From Nautiliaceae bacterium (GTDB lineage: Bacteria; Campylobacterota; Campylobacteria; Campylobacterales; Nautiliaceae), in assembly GCA_027011225.1 (NCBI GenBank), contig JALVAK010000188.1:1-45764 (forward strand): DNA of 45,764 bases. The letters run 5' to 3'. The notes beneath the pieces were generated by a model that was not told the DNA's origin, did no database searches, and worked only from the letters and a program-made list of their open reading frames with translations. The position numbers and the translations under genes are program-made. This document shows, in pieces, positions 26,887-36,771 of this stretch; positions within the stretch are counted from its first letter, which is position 1, and each line of letters opens with the position of its first letter.

Positions 26887-27546
26887 CTACATATATGAGC
26901 TTAATAAAGCACTTCCAATTCTAATCATATTTGAGCCTTCTTCTATTGCTATTTCAAAATCTTTACTCATACCCATAGAGCATATTTTAGCTCCATAAGG
27001 TTTTAATTGCTCAAAAATATTATAAGTTAATCTAAAGCTTTTTCTAATTTCTTTTTCATCATCAGTATGTGCGCCTATTGTCATTACACCTTGAAGATTA
27101 ATATTTGGTAAATTTTCTTTAATTTTCAAATAAGTATCAATAGCCTCTTCTGGTGGTAAGCCATGTTTTGTTGGCTCTTTTGATGAATTAATCTCTAAAA
27201 GACATCTAATAGGTTTATTTGCTCTTTTATTAATAGCTTCTGCAAGCTCATAAGAGTTTATTGACTGAATCATAAAAGGATTAAGTTTAAGGAGTTTATT
27301 TATTTTATTTTTTTGAAGATTACCTATAAAATGCCACTCTATTGGCAGATTACTAAGAGCATTTACTTTTTTTTCCATATCTTGTACCCTATTTTCTCCA
27401 AATGCTCTTTGTCCATCTTCATAAAGCTTTTTTAATACTTCTACATTATCTGTATATTTAGTAACTGCTACAATTTGAACAATCAAATGCTCACTTCTTC
27501 TAAGTCTTGCAGCTTCTACTCTTTGAATTAATTCATCAAGCGTCAT
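26887..27546 (-). CDS. YggS/PLPBP-type pyridoxal phosphate homeostasis protein
   Basis: This is a PLP-binding TIM-barrel protein that buffers free PLP and affects amino-acid and vitamin B6 balance. The 219-residue sequence shows the PLP lysine in VAVTKYTD (Lys30) and the family motifs RAFGENRVQD and IEWHFIGNLQKNKI. CLLEINSSKEPTKHG, LQGVMTIGAH, the C-terminal CSMGMSKDFEIAIEEGSNMI and RIGSALL are also present. It sits 9 nt after rseP on the same strand. Identification is secure at family level. Confidence 0.95.
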   Translation of the reverse strand: MTLDELIQRVEAARLRRSEHLIVQIVAVTKYTDNVEVLKKLYEDGQRAFGENRVQDMEKKVNALSNLPIEWHFIGNLQKNKINKLLKLNPFMIQSINSYELAEAINKRANKPIRCLLEINSSKEPTKHGLPPEEAIDTYLKIKENLPNINLQGVMTIGAHTDDEKEIRKSFRLTYNIFEQLKPYGAKICSMGMSKDFEIAIEEGSNMIRIGSALLSSYM

Positions 27547-27555
27547 ATATTCTCC

Positions 27556-28596
27556 TTAATTAAAAATTCTCATTAAATCGTTATAAACACCTATTATCAT
27601 CAATATACCCAAAAATATCCATCCTGCAATAGTTAATTTTATCATAATTTCTTCATCAAGCTCTTTTTTAAAAATTGCTTCATACAAATTAAAAATAATA
27701 TGCCCTCCATCAAGAGCAGGAATTGGCAACAAATTTAAAATCCCTAAATTTACGCTAAGAAGTGCCATTAACAACAAAAGAGGCTGAATACCTAAATTAG
27801 CTACTTTTGCAGTTATATCTACTATCCCTATAGGACCACTTAAATTATTAAGCCCTACTGCTCCTGTAATTAATTTTTCTACTCCTTTAATTATTAAAGT
27901 AGCATCTGATAAAAATTTTTCTATAGAGACTTTTATTGCATCAAAAAAAGAATATTTTATAGTCACAATATCTCCACTTGGAACAATACCTATTATTTTT
28001 CTTTTTACTCTCTCTCCAAAAATATTTTTAACTTCCTGAATTTTTGGTTTTATATGAAACTCTAATATTTTATTATTACGCAAGATTTTAATATCTATAA
28101 TCTCTGAGTTTTTAATGGCTTTTTTTATATCATCCCAAGATTTTATTTTTATACCATTTATTTCTATAATTTTATCTTTTGGCTTTAAAACTTTTGCAGC
28201 AGGAGTATTTGGAATAGTTTTACCAATTATAGGTGCTAATTTTTGCCATCCTGTAATAGCAATAAAAAAGTAAATTAAAATTGCAAGCAAAAAATTAAAC
28301 CCAGGACCTCCCATTAAAATTAAAATTCTCTGCCATGGTGATTTTGCGTTATATGAATCAGGCTCATCTGACTTTTGCAGAGGATTTGAATCATCTTGCC
28401 CTTTCATTTGAACATAACCGCCAAGAGGAATAGCACTCAAACACCAATTTGTATCTTTTATTTTTTTACAAAAAAGCTTTTTCCCAAATCCAATTGAAAA
28501 AACTTCTACTTTAACTTTTACTACTTTTGCCATAATAAAATGTCCAAGCTCATGAAAGAAAATTAAAAAAGAGAGTATTAAAATTGCACTAAGCAT
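27556..28596 (-). CDS. rseP: site-2 intramembrane zinc protease RseP
   Basis: RseP cuts membrane-spanning substrates, for example anti-sigma factors and leftover signal peptides. The first helix carries the zinc motif FFHELGH (His15, Glu16, His19). A PDZ domain follows at about residues 115-170 (PAAKVLKPKDKIIEINGIKI), and the second metal motif is in LLPIPALDGGHI. At 346 residues it is compact, with one PDZ domain rather than the two in E. coli. Its ATG overlaps the end of pgsA by 8 nt (ATGCTTAG). No RseA or sigma-E gene is nearby, so its substrate here is open. Confidence 0.96.
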   Translation of the reverse strand: MLSAILILSFLIFFHELGHFIMAKVVKVKVEVFSIGFGKKLFCKKIKDTNWCLSAIPLGGYVQMKGQDDSNPLQKSDEPDSYNAKSPWQRILILMGGPGFNFLLAILIYFFIAITGWQKLAPIIGKTIPNTPAAKVLKPKDKIIEINGIKIKSWDDIKKAIKNSEIIDIKILRNNKILEFHIKPKIQEVKNIFGERVKRKIIGIVPSGDIVTIKYSFFDAIKVSIEKFLSDATLIIKGVEKLITGAVGLNNLSGPIGIVDITAKVANLGIQPLLLLMALLSVNLGILNLLPIPALDGGHIIFNLYEAIFKKELDEEIMIKLTIAGWIFLGILMIIGVYNDLMRIFN

Positions 28597-29176
28597 TATG
28601 AGCCCTAATATAAACTTTTAAGTAATCTATACCGCTATATAAAGTAATAATTACCGCTATCCATAAAAGACAATTTCCACATGGCCAGTTCATAAGTAAA
28701 AATCCAATTGCAATCATCTGCATAACAGTTTTTACTTTTCCAGCAAAACTTGCTTTTACACTAAGTCCTTCAGCTGCCATAGCAACTCTAAGACCAGTTA
28801 TAAAAAATTCTCTTACTAAAATCAGATATACAGCCCACGGATTTGCTCTATGCAAATATAAAAGACCAAGAAAAGCCCCTAACGTTAGCATTTTATCAGC
28901 TAGTGGGTCAAGTATCTCTCCTAATTTACTTATGGCATTAAAATTTCTTGCAATATATCCATCAAAAAAATCTGTAATAGAAGCAATTACAAAAATAAGT
29001 GCAGCAAAATAATCAAGCCAAGAAGGATGAATATTAAATAAATCTCTATTTACTAAAAACAAATACATTAAAAAAGCAAGAAAAATTCTAATAGCAGCTA
29101 ATATATTTGGTACATTTTTGAGTTTTTGCTGCCATTTTAAATATCTATTGAATTTAATTGCATCAGAAGAGAGCAA
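28589..29176 (-). CDS. pgsA: CDP-diacylglycerol--glycerol-3-phosphate 3-phosphatidyltransferase
   Basis: PgsA makes phosphatidylglycerol phosphate, the first step to PG and cardiolipin. The CDP-alcohol phosphotransferase motif is complete: DFFDGYIARN, then GEILDPLADK, giving the Asp quartet. Four to six membrane segments follow the usual pattern. The start appears to be TTG at 29176, with AAGGA 6 nt upstream, spanning the enoyl-reductase stop. This gives a hydrophilic 22-residue N-terminal extension before the usual VPNILAAIRI. No ATG is available in frame. The position beside rseP is conserved in Campylobacterota, as I recall. Confidence 0.95.
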   Translation of the reverse strand: MLSSDAIKFNRYLKWQQKLKNVPNILAAIRIFLAFLMYLFLVNRDLFNIHPSWLDYFAALIFVIASITDFFDGYIARNFNAISKLGEILDPLADKMLTLGAFLGLLYLHRANPWAVYLILVREFFITGLRVAMAAEGLSVKASFAGKVKTVMQMIAIGFLLMNWPCGNCLLWIAVIITLYSGIDYLKVYIRAHNA

Positions 29177-29178
29177 AA

Positions 29179-29955
29179 TTATTCCTTACATCCAAAAGTT
29201 GTACCGCCATCTACTATAAAAGTCTGTCCTGTAATCCAGCTTGCTTCATCTGTACATAAAAAGTAAGCAATTCCTGCTAAATCTTCAGGCACTCCCATTC
29301 TATTAAGCGGGCTTCTTTTTTCAACTTCGCTTTTTACTTCTTCATAATTTGGAAAAGCTTTTAGTGCATCTGTATCAATTGGTCCTCCGCTAATTGCATT
29401 TACTCTAATGCCATATTTTCCAAGCTCACACGCAGCATATTTTACCATTGTCTCAACTGCTGCTTTACTTACTCCATGACCTGCATAATTAGTAGTATAT
29501 ACTCTATTCCCGGTAGAGCTAAGAGAAATTATACTTCCTTTTCCTATTTTTTGCATTCTTTTTGCAGCTTCTTGAGCTCCTACAACAAATGCACTAACAG
29601 TTGCAGTAAATATATTACAAAGCCCTTTTGGTTTCAATCTCATAAAAGGTCCAAATCCACCAACTACTGCTCTTCCGCTAATTATGGCATTTGATATGAA
29701 AAAATCTACTCTATCAAAATCTTTATCAATTTCTTTGAATAACTCTTTATAACTCTCTGGCTCTAAAATGTTTAATTTATAAGCTTTTGCTTTTATATTA
29801 TATTTTTCGCTCCACTCTTTTGCTAAATTATTTGCCACTTCTTCGTTTGAATTATAAGTAAATGCAATATTTACTCCCTCTTTTGCAAAACGCTCAGCTA
29901 TTGCTTTTCCAATTCCTCTTGTTGCTCCGCTAATTACTAATGTTTTGTTTTTCAA
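29179..29955 (-). CDS. FabL-like enoyl-[ACP] reductase (short-chain dehydrogenase)
   Basis: This short-chain dehydrogenase has the N-terminal nucleotide loop SGATRGIGKAIAERFA. The active-site stretch NYAGHGVSKAAVET has Tyr and Lys seven positions apart (Y-x6-K), the enoyl-reductase spacing rather than the Y-x3-K of ordinary SDRs. The following VNAISGGPIDTDALKAFPN closely resembles Bacillus FabL (enoyl-ACP reductase III, NADPH), including SGG.IDTDALK.FPN. It would carry out the last reduction of each fatty-acid elongation cycle. The start is TTG with AAGGAG upstream. Its neighbours pgsA and acpS (elsewhere in the window) fit lipid synthesis. Another FabI may exist elsewhere in the genome. Confidence 0.82.
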   Translation of the reverse strand: MKNKTLVISGATRGIGKAIAERFAKEGVNIAFTYNSNEEVANNLAKEWSEKYNIKAKAYKLNILEPESYKELFKEIDKDFDRVDFFISNAIISGRAVVGGFGPFMRLKPKGLCNIFTATVSAFVVGAQEAAKRMQKIGKGSIISLSSTGNRVYTTNYAGHGVSKAAVETMVKYAACELGKYGIRVNAISGGPIDTDALKAFPNYEEVKSEVEKRSPLNRMGVPEDLAGIAYFLCTDEASWITGQTFIVDGGTTFGCKE

Positions 29956-29964
29956 ACTCTCTCC

Positions 29965-30831
29965 TTATAAATATTTTCTTAAAATTTCTTTAATTTTTCT
30001 TTTACTCTCTTCACTTGGCTCAACAAGTGGGAGTCTATATTCTAAAGTAGGTAAAAGTCCCGCTTCATACATTGCATATTTAATCGGGATAGGATTGCTC
30101 TCTATAAAAAGAATTTTATTCAAATCATAAAGCTCTTCGTTTATTTCTCTTGCTTTTTCGTATTTTCCAACAAGTGCTTTATGTACAAGTTTTGAAATTT
30201 TTTTAGGAAGCAGATTTGATGTAACAGATATTACCCCTTTTCCGCCTGTTGCTAATATAGGATAGTTTATTGCATCATCACCGCTTAAAATACTTATGCC
30301 ACTCTTAGCTGCTAAGGCTACTACGTTTTCAATTTTTCCTGAAGCTTCTTTTATACCAACTATATTTTCTACATCATTAAAAAGTTTTATAGCAGTATCA
30401 ACTTCTATATTGCTACAAGTCCTTCCAGGTACATTATAGATAACTACTGGTATTTCTATAGCATTAGCAATAGCCTTAAAATGCTCATAAAGACCTTTTT
30501 GGGTAGGTTTATTATAATACGGAGATACGCTAAGAATTGCATCAGCGCCTTTTTCTTCTGCAAATTTAGCTAAATCAATTGCTTCATGAGTAGAATTACT
30601 TCCAGCTCCTGCAAGCACTTTTGTATCAGTTCCTTTACAAACTTCTACTGCAATTTCTATGCATCTTTTATGCTCATTATGTGTTAAAGTTGCGCTCTCA
30701 CCTGTAGTCCCTACAGGCACAACCCAGTCAATATCATTATCAATTTGTCTTTGAATTAATTTTGCATAGGTTTCTTCATCAATTTTTCCATTTTTAAATG
30801 GAGTAATTAAAGCGGTCATCGCTCCTTGCAT
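29965..30831 (-). CDS. dapA: 4-hydroxy-tetrahydrodipicolinate synthase
   Basis: DapA condenses pyruvate with aspartate semialdehyde in the lysine/diaminopimelate pathway, supplying peptidoglycan crosslinks. The 288-residue TIM-barrel protein has [13 protein letters not shown] at the N-terminus, [26 protein letters not shown] and the active-site VIYNVPGRT (Tyr). The Schiff-base lysine is in VGIKEASG, and the usual [11 protein letters not shown] follows. It is 9 nt upstream of the FabL-like gene on the same strand and has its own TATAAT. Identification is secure. Confidence 0.98.
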   Translation of the reverse strand: MQGAMTALITPFKNGKIDEETYAKLIQRQIDNDIDWVVPVGTTGESATLTHNEHKRCIEIAVEVCKGTDTKVLAGAGSNSTHEAIDLAKFAEEKGADAILSVSPYYNKPTQKGLYEHFKAIANAIEIPVVIYNVPGRTCSNIEVDTAIKLFNDVENIVGIKEASGKIENVVALAAKSGISILSGDDAINYPILATGGKGVISVTSNLLPKKISKLVHKALVGKYEKAREINEELYDLNKILFIESNPIPIKYAMYEAGLLPTLEYRLPLVEPSEESKRKIKEILRKYL

Positions 30832-30850
30832 TCTATTCCTTTTTTATGCA

Positions 30851-30856
30851 ATTATA
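30851..30856 (-). promoter_or_regulatory. -10 promoter box for the dapA operon
   Basis: The - strand reads GGTATAATTGC, with a perfect TATAAT 19 nt before the dapA ATG. It starts the run dapA-FabL-like-pgsA-rseP-yggS-small exported protein. The rest of the 98-nt gap to the lolC stop holds only motif copy 3. Confidence 0.55.
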
Positions 30857-30914
30857 CCAATGAATTTGAGAAATATGCAATAAAACAGAAAAGAAGGGGC
30901 TAAAAATCAAACAA

Positions 30915-30935
30915 CTTAACATAATCTTTTTACTC
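30915..30935 (-). repeat. GAGTAA...TTATGTTAA motif, copy 3 (at the lolC stop)
   Basis: The - strand reads GAGTAAAAAGATTATGTTAA plus G, one change from the consensus. The GAG TAA at its 5' end is the last codon and stop of the LolC/E gene. Confidence 0.8.
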
Positions 30936-32126
30936 ATAACGCAATGTTTCAAGAATATCCGTCTGTGCCGCTTTCATTGCTGGATATACACTTGATAACA
31001 AAACAATTATAAAAGCGCCTAAATTAATAAACATAAAATCAATAAAACTCAAATCAACTGGCAGCTTACTTACTCCATATACATCTGCTGGAAGTTTTAT
31101 AATATCAAAAGTTTTTAATACCCACACTCCTAAAAGCCCTAACAATGAGCCAGTTATTATTGCTACAACTCCTATAATCATACCCAATTTTAAAAAAATT
31201 GCTTTTATCTCTTTTTTGCTAGCTCCAAGACTCATCATAAGAGCAATCTCTTTTCTTTTGCTCATAATCATCATAAGAAGAGAGCTTATTATATTAAGAG
31301 AAGCTACAATAATTATTAACATCAATACTAAAAACAATGCCCTTTTTTCCATCTTAAGTGCTGCAAAAAAATTTCCATTTTGCTGCCACCACCCTATTAC
31401 ACCAACTCCAGAAGGAAGAATTTTTTTTATTTTTTTAATGTCTTCAAAAGGATTTGGGCTCCAAATATGTATACCGCTATAATAATTTTGATGAAGAATT
31501 CTTTTAAGACCTTCTATATTCATATAAGCAATTCCCTTATCATATGCAATAAGACCACTTTTAAAATAAGACACTACTCTTACCTTTTTTATCAAAGGCG
31601 CTACACCAAATCCAAAAGGAGAGAGTTTTGAAAAAATCATTATAACTTTTTCATTTTTTGCAATTCCAAGAGAATTAAATAGCCTCTCTCCAAGCACTAC
31701 ATCAAAAAGATTTGTTTTTTTTATATCTTTGATAGCTTTTTTAAAGATATAATTTAACTCAGCCTCTTTTTTAAAATCAACCCCATAAAGCAACACCCCA
31801 TTTAAATTATTATTTGCTTGTATTACTGCACTTGTTTCTATATAAGGGGAGTATTTAAATGAAGGAAAATGTTTTTGCAAAAATTTTAGAGTATTTTTAT
31901 CTACTTTTACTAAAGACGAATAAACAGTAATTGGATAATTCATAACTTTTAATTTTTTTTCAAATTCTTTATCCATTCCATTCATAATAGCCATTGCAAT
32001 AATTAACGTTGCAACTCCTGTTAAAATGCCAAGAAAGGCAAGAATAAAACTTATATAAATGAATGGATGTTTTTTATCAAAACGTAAATACTTGCTTATT
32101 ATAAAATTTATAAATTTTTTATTCAT
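30930..32126 (-). CDS. lolC: LolC/LolE-family lipoprotein-releasing permease
   Basis: This is the inner-membrane permease of the Lol ABC transporter, which extracts outer-membrane lipoproteins and hands them to LolA. The 398-residue protein has one N-terminal helix (PFIYISFILAFLGILTGVA), a large periplasmic domain and three C-terminal FtsX-type helices. The intervening SKRKEIALMMSLGASKKEI is a hallmark of this permease family. The ATG overlaps the secA TGA by one base (TGATG). Campylobacterota usually have a single LolC/E-type (LolF-like) gene. LolD is not adjacent here, while lolA is just across secA. Confidence 0.88.
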   Translation of the reverse strand: MNKKFINFIISKYLRFDKKHPFIYISFILAFLGILTGVATLIIAMAIMNGMDKEFEKKLKVMNYPITVYSSLVKVDKNTLKFLQKHFPSFKYSPYIETSAVIQANNNLNGVLLYGVDFKKEAELNYIFKKAIKDIKKTNLFDVVLGERLFNSLGIAKNEKVIMIFSKLSPFGFGVAPLIKKVRVVSYFKSGLIAYDKGIAYMNIEGLKRILHQNYYSGIHIWSPNPFEDIKKIKKILPSGVGVIGWWQQNGNFFAALKMEKRALFLVLMLIIIVASLNIISSLLMMIMSKRKEIALMMSLGASKKEIKAIFLKLGMIIGVVAIITGSLLGLLGVWVLKTFDIIKLPADVYGVSKLPVDLSFIDFMFINLGAFIIVLLSSVYPAMKAAQTDILETLRYE

Positions 32127-34762
32127 CAAAACTTAGGGCTTTTTCCACAGCAATTTTTATATTTTTTACCGCTTCCACAAGGACAAGGCTCATTTCTTTT
32201 TACTTTTTTAAATTCTTCTTTTGCTTTTAACTCTTCTTCTAAAAATTTAGTTTGAGCTTCTAATTTAGCCATAATTTCATCTGCATCCATTTCTTCATAT
32301 TCCTTAGGAATTTCTGGCATAGTAGCTAAAATATCTTCAATATCCTTTCCTTCAAGAGATTTTAAAAATTCATTAATATCTTCATCTTGATATTCAATTT
32401 CTATATTATGAAGTATTTTCATAGTCTCTATTTTAATTCTCTCAATCAATTCTTGAAATAATTCAAAGCTTTCTTTTTTATATTCAACTAGAGGGTCTTT
32501 TTGGTTATATCCTCTAAGACCAATTCCTGTTTTTAATATATCCATCATATATAAATGCTCTCTCCATGATTCATCAAGAACTTGAAGCATTACTTGTTTA
32601 AATGCTTTTGTTTTTTCTTCTTCATTTACATTTTTAAATTTTTCATCAAATTTTTCTTTAAGAGTTTTGATTAAATACTCTCTTAACTCTACATAATCTT
32701 TTCTAAGCTCTTCTTCATCAAAATCAATTCCGGTATATTCTTTAAGATGAGCTTTAAGTTTTGAAGTATCAATATCATCTTTGCTCATTCCCTCAATTAC
32801 ATCGCTAATTGAGAGAATATAATCAACAAACTCTTCTCTCATCTCATCAATTTTTTGAGTTATATCATAATTTGAATCAAGAAGCTGGTCTCTAAATTTA
32901 TAGATAACTTTTCTTTGCTCATTTGCTACATCATCATATTTTAAAATATGTTTTCTTGCTTCAAAATGCATTGATTCAACTTTTTTCTGAGCTTTTTCAA
33001 TAGAGCGAGTTACAATCTTAGAATCAATATGCTCACCTCTTTCAATTCCAAGCCTATCCATAATATTTTTGATTCTATCACTTCCAAAAATTCTAAGCAA
33101 ATCATCTTCAAGTGAAAGATAAAATTGGCTAACCCCTGGGTCTCCTTGACGACCTGAGCGACCTCTTAGCTGATTATCTATTCTTCTGCTCTCATGTCTT
33201 TCTGTACCAATAATATAAAGACCTCCAAGCTCTCTTACTTCATCATCTATTTTGATATCAACTCCTCTACCTGCCATATTAGTAGCAACGGTAACTGCGC
33301 CTTTTTGTCCTGCTTTTGCAATAATTTCAGCTTCTTTTTCGTGATGTTTTGCATTTAAGACATTATGAGGAATTCCTTCTTTTTTAAGCAAACGGCTTAA
33401 ATACTCACTCTTCTCAACACTAGTAGTTCCAATTAAAACAGGCTGACCTTTTTTATGCAATTCTTTTACTTTTTTTACAACTGCTTCAAATTTTTCTTCT
33501 TGAGTTTTATATACAAGGTCATTTAAATCTTTTCTAATAACTGGTTTATTTGTAGGAATTGAAATAACTTCAAGCCCATAAATTTCTAAAAATTCAGTTG
33601 CTTCCGTTTGAGCAGTACCTGTCATACCAGCAAGCTTTTCATACATTCTAAAATAGTTTTGATATGTGATTTCTGCAAATGTTTGAGATTCTTCTTGAAT
33701 TTCAACTCCTTCTTTTGCTTCAAGCGCTTGATGCAATCCTTCACTAAATCTTCTTCCTTCTGCAATTCTTCCTGTAAACTCATCAACTATTAAAACTTCA
33801 CCATCTCTTACAATATAATCTTTTCCATTTTGAAATAAATAATTAGCTTTAAGTGCTTGGTCTAGATGATGGGCTAAAATCGCATTTTCAGGAGAGTATA
33901 AATTATCTACATTAAATAGCTCTTCTGCCTTTTTAATACCTTCTTCAGTAAGCAAAACCACTCTATCTTTTTCATCGATTGTAAAATGTTTATCTTTAAT
34001 AAGCTCTTTTGCTACTTTATCAGCTTTTATATAATTCTCTTCTCTTTTGCTAGCAGGACCTGAGATAATAAGAGGAGTTCTTGCTTCATCAATTAAAATT
34101 GAATCAACTTCGTCAATAATTGCATAATAATGCCCTCTTTGAACTTTTTGCTCTTGCTCAAATGCCATATTATCTCTTAGATAATCAAAGCCTAGCTCTG
34201 TATTTGTAGCATAAGTTACATCACATTCATACGCTTTTTTTCTCTCATAATCTTCCATTCCACTTACTACAACACCTGTAGAAAAGCCAAAAAATTCATA
34301 AAGTTTTCCCATCTGATTAGCATCTCTTTGTGCAAGATAGTCATTTACAGTTACTACATGAACCCCTTTACCAAGTATTGCATTTAGCACAACTGGCAAA
34401 GTAGCCACAAGAGTTTTACCCTCACCAGTTTTCATCTCAGCAATTTTACCTTCATGCAATACCATACCACCTATTAATTGCACGTCAAAATGTCTCATTC
34501 CAAGAACTCTTTTAGAAGCTTCACGAGTCATAGCAAAAACATCATTTAGATATTTATTTAAAGTCTCTTGCTCATCAGCTCCATTTTTGACTTCTTCTAA
34601 AATATTTTCTTTTATCTTATTAAATTCACTTTTTATCTCTTCATCACTCATTTTTTCATATTTAGGCTCAAGTGCATTTATCTCTTTTACTCTTTTTTGA
34701 TATCTTTTAAGCTCTCTATCGTTTTTTGTACCAATAATTTTTCTAAACATACTTTTTACCAT
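32126..34762 (-). CDS. secA: preprotein translocase ATPase SecA
   Basis: SecA drives export of unfolded proteins through SecYEG. The 878-residue protein has the Walker A stretch [12 protein letters not shown] and the DEAD-type [17 protein letters not shown]. The second nucleotide domain contains [10 protein letters not shown] and [13 protein letters not shown]. The C-terminal zinc motif [17 protein letters not shown] binds SecB or ribosomes. I chose the ATG at 34762 because AAAGG is 6 nt upstream; the TTG at 34765 is closer. It is divergent from lolA and coupled to lolC, so export and lipoprotein sorting genes are grouped. Confidence 0.98.
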   Translation of the reverse strand: MVKSMFRKIIGTKNDRELKRYQKRVKEINALEPKYEKMSDEEIKSEFNKIKENILEEVKNGADEQETLNKYLNDVFAMTREASKRVLGMRHFDVQLIGGMVLHEGKIAEMKTGEGKTLVATLPVVLNAILGKGVHVVTVNDYLAQRDANQMGKLYEFFGFSTGVVVSGMEDYERKKAYECDVTYATNTELGFDYLRDNMAFEQEQKVQRGHYYAIIDEVDSILIDEARTPLIISGPASKREENYIKADKVAKELIKDKHFTIDEKDRVVLLTEEGIKKAEELFNVDNLYSPENAILAHHLDQALKANYLFQNGKDYIVRDGEVLIVDEFTGRIAEGRRFSEGLHQALEAKEGVEIQEESQTFAEITYQNYFRMYEKLAGMTGTAQTEATEFLEIYGLEVISIPTNKPVIRKDLNDLVYKTQEEKFEAVVKKVKELHKKGQPVLIGTTSVEKSEYLSRLLKKEGIPHNVLNAKHHEKEAEIIAKAGQKGAVTVATNMAGRGVDIKIDDEVRELGGLYIIGTERHESRRIDNQLRGRSGRQGDPGVSQFYLSLEDDLLRIFGSDRIKNIMDRLGIERGEHIDSKIVTRSIEKAQKKVESMHFEARKHILKYDDVANEQRKVIYKFRDQLLDSNYDITQKIDEMREEFVDYILSISDVIEGMSKDDIDTSKLKAHLKEYTGIDFDEEELRKDYVELREYLIKTLKEKFDEKFKNVNEEEKTKAFKQVMLQVLDESWREHLYMMDILKTGIGLRGYNQKDPLVEYKKESFELFQELIERIKIETMKILHNIEIEYQDEDINEFLKSLEGKDIEDILATMPEIPKEYEEMDADEIMAKLEAQTKFLEEELKAKEEFKKVKRNEPCPCGSGKKYKNCCGKSPKF

Positions 34763-34787
34763 CAATGGCCTTTAAAACTTTTTTTGT

Positions 34788-34793
34788 TATAAT
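34788..34793 (+). promoter_or_regulatory. -10 promoter box for lolA
   Basis: TTGTTATAATAGC holds a perfect TATAAT 17 nt before the lolA ATG, in the 48-nt gap between secA and lolA. The opposite strand reads TATTAT at nearly the same place and could serve secA. Confidence 0.55.
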
Positions 34794-34810
34794 AGCATAA
34801 AAGGAGACAA

Positions 34811-35308
34811 ATGAAAAAATTATTATTGCTATTATTTTTTCTTATGAGCTTATATGCGATTAAATTGCCAAATAACTTTGAAGCAAACTTTACTCAAACG
34901 ATTGTAGATAATAATAAAAAGCTAGTATACAAAGGCAAAATTTTTTATAAAAATTCAAAAATTTTATGGAAATATACTTATCCTGCCCAAAAATACATAT
35001 GGATAACAAATAAAGTCTATATATATGAGCCTGATTTATTACAAGTAACTATTTCAAAAAAACCAAAATTCACACTTGAGAATATAATTAAAAATGCAAA
35101 AAAAATAGATAAAAACACATACAAAGCATTAATTGATAAAAAAGAAGTTATTTTTAATTACGATAAAACATTAAAATTTTTAAGATATAAAGACCAAATG
35201 GATAATTTAGTTACTATTAAATTTTACAATCAAAAACAAAAAGAGCTTAATAGCTCAATATTTATACCAAAATATCCTAAAGATGTAGATATAGTTTATC
35301 AAAGGTAA
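34811..35308 (+). CDS. lolA: outer-membrane lipoprotein carrier LolA
   Basis: LolA is the periplasmic shuttle that carries lipoproteins from the Lol transporter to the outer membrane. The 165-residue protein has a signal peptide at residues 1-16 (MKKLLLLLFFLMSLYA). The family pattern follows: FEANFTQTI, LVYKGKIFYKN, ILWKYTYPAQKYIWIT and YEPDLLQVTI, on a short open beta-barrel. It is smaller than E. coli LolA and lacks the C-terminal extension, as in other Campylobacterota. AAGGAG precedes the ATG. It is divergent from secA and lolC and overlaps the HIT gene by 10 nt tail to tail. Confidence 0.93.
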   Translation: MKKLLLLLFFLMSLYAIKLPNNFEANFTQTIVDNNKKLVYKGKIFYKNSKILWKYTYPAQKYIWITNKVYIYEPDLLQVTISKKPKFTLENIIKNAKKIDKNTYKALIDKKEVIFNYDKTLKFLRYKDQMDNLVTIKFYNQKQKELNSSIFIPKYPKDVDIVYQR

Positions 35309-35790
35309 TTTTTTGAGATTTTTTTAATCTCTTCATAAACTTTATCAAAATCTGCACTATAAACTCTAGTCTCAAATATAGTGCTCATCATATTGGTATC
35401 TCTTTTAAATCTAGGCACCATATGCAAATGTATATGTCCAGGAATTCCAGCTCCTGCATCAAACCCTAAATTCCACCCCATATTAATTCCATCTGCTCCA
35501 AAGTCTTTAAGTATCTTACATCCTATTTGTGCCATTTTTGCAATATGAGTTACTTCTTTTTCATTTAAATTTTCATACTCTCCTACATGTCTATTTGGAA
35601 TAATCATAAAATGACCTGGATTGTAAGGAAATCTATTCATCACAAAAAAACATATATCATCTCTATAAAAAACATGATTTTCATCATCATATTCAGGTGA
35701 AGAAGCAATCCCGCAAAATACACAATCTTTATTAATCTTTTTATTATTGATATGATATTCTCTTCTCCATGGTGCATACAATCTATCCAT
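35299..35790 (-). CDS. HIT-family nucleotide hydrolase/transferase
   Basis: The 163-residue protein is a histidine-triad enzyme, a group that hydrolyses or transfers nucleotidyl groups (AP4A, adenylyl substrates). It has a CxxC pair (KDCVFCGIA) that may bind zinc, the conserved NRFPYNPGHFMIIPNRHV stretch and the catalytic triad in GHIHLHMVPR. The opening MDRLYAPWRREYH is typical of the AP4A phosphorylase-like subgroup in this phylum. It lies 12 nt after argB. The physiological substrate is not known. Confidence 0.93.
   Translation of the reverse strand: MDRLYAPWRREYHINNKKINKDCVFCGIASSPEYDDENHVFYRDDICFFVMNRFPYNPGHFMIIPNRHVGEYENLNEKEVTHIAKMAQIGCKILKDFGADGINMGWNLGFDAGAGIPGHIHLHMVPRFKRDTNMMSTIFETRVYSADFDKVYEEIKKISKNYL
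35315..35331. terminator. short inverted repeat at the lolA/HIT junction
   Basis: GAGATT and AATCTC are perfect 6-base inverted repeats around TTTTT, just after the lolA stop and inside the 3' end of the HIT gene. The stem is too weak to be a confident terminator. Confidence 0.25.
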
Positions 35791-35802
35791 AATAACCCTT
35801 TT

Positions 35803-36642
35803 TTAACTTTTAATCTCTGTTCCAATACCTTCACTTGTTAATAATTCAAGTAAAATTGAATGCTCTATTCTTCCATCAATAATATGTGCTTTTTCCACTC
35901 CCCTCTCTACTGCATTTAAAGCCGCATCAACCTTTGGAATCATTCCTCCTGCAATTGTTCCATTTTCTTTTAATTTTTTAATTTCATCTTTATTAAGTGA
36001 GCTTATAAGTTTTCCTTCTTTATCTAAAACACCTGGAGTATCAGTTAAAAATATTACTCTTTTAGCATTAATAGCTGCTGCTATTTCACTTGCTGCCGTA
36101 TCTGCGTTTATATTGTATCCTGGATGAGTTGGAGAATCACCCGCAGCAATTGGTGCAATTACAGGAATTAAATTTTCACTAAGAAGCTTATTTAAAAATA
36201 CTCCATCAATTGAAACAATCTCTCCGGTATATCCTACAAGTGATTTTGCTTTCATAAAAGACATATCTTTTCCATTTATTCCTATTGCTTTTGCTCCGTG
36301 TTGATTTAGCATATTCACTATCTCTTTATTAATTTCACCACTTAGTACCATTTCAGCTATTTTTATAGACTCTTGTGTAGTAACCCTAACTCCATCTTTA
36401 AATTCAGTTTTTATATTAAGCGCGTTTAGAATTTCAGTAATCCTCTTGCCTCCTCCATGAACGATTACAGGCTTTATTCCAACCATATAAAGCATTAAAA
36501 TATCTATTGCAAAAGATTCTTTAAGTTTTTCATCAATTTGTGCGCTTCCACCATACTTTATTACTATTGTTTTTCCATAAAATTTTCTTATAAAAGGCAA
36601 TGCATCAAGTAACGTCTCAACCGTTTTTATTTTTTTCTTCAT
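35803..36642 (-). CDS. argB: acetylglutamate kinase
   Basis: ArgB phosphorylates N-acetylglutamate, the committed step toward arginine. The 279-residue amino-acid-kinase fold protein has FYGKTIVIKYGGSAQID, the substrate loop VIVHGGGKRITEIL and INADTAASEIAAAI. LTDTPGVLDKEGKLI and the C-terminal GGMIPKVDAALNAVERGV are also present. All are standard for ArgB. The 123-nt gap upstream to the queC stop contains motif copy 4 and no other feature I can name. The RBS AAAGGAG precedes the ATG. Confidence 0.98.
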   Translation of the reverse strand: MKKKIKTVETLLDALPFIRKFYGKTIVIKYGGSAQIDEKLKESFAIDILMLYMVGIKPVIVHGGGKRITEILNALNIKTEFKDGVRVTTQESIKIAEMVLSGEINKEIVNMLNQHGAKAIGINGKDMSFMKAKSLVGYTGEIVSIDGVFLNKLLSENLIPVIAPIAAGDSPTHPGYNINADTAASEIAAAINAKRVIFLTDTPGVLDKEGKLISSLNKDEIKKLKENGTIAGGMIPKVDAALNAVERGVEKAHIIDGRIEHSILLELLTSEGIGTEIKS

Positions 36643-36750
36643 TTTACTCCTTTTATTCTGCTTAATTAGTTTTTTGAAATTTAATATTTTAACTACTTAT
36701 TTTAATTATTTTTTGATTATTCTTCATCAAATTTTATTTTGAAAACAAAA

Positions 36751-36771
36751 CTTAACATAATATTTTTACTC
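36751..36771 (-). repeat. GAGTAA...TTATGTTAA motif, copy 4 (at the queC stop)
   Basis: The - strand reads GAGTAAAAATATTATGTTAA plus G, a perfect consensus copy. The GAG TAA is the last codon and stop of queC. Confidence 0.85.

Noticed and set aside
36643-36765. Intergenic stretch before argB as a small RNA or riboswitch
   Set aside because: It is almost pure A/T with no stable stem beyond chance, and only motif copy 4 stands out.
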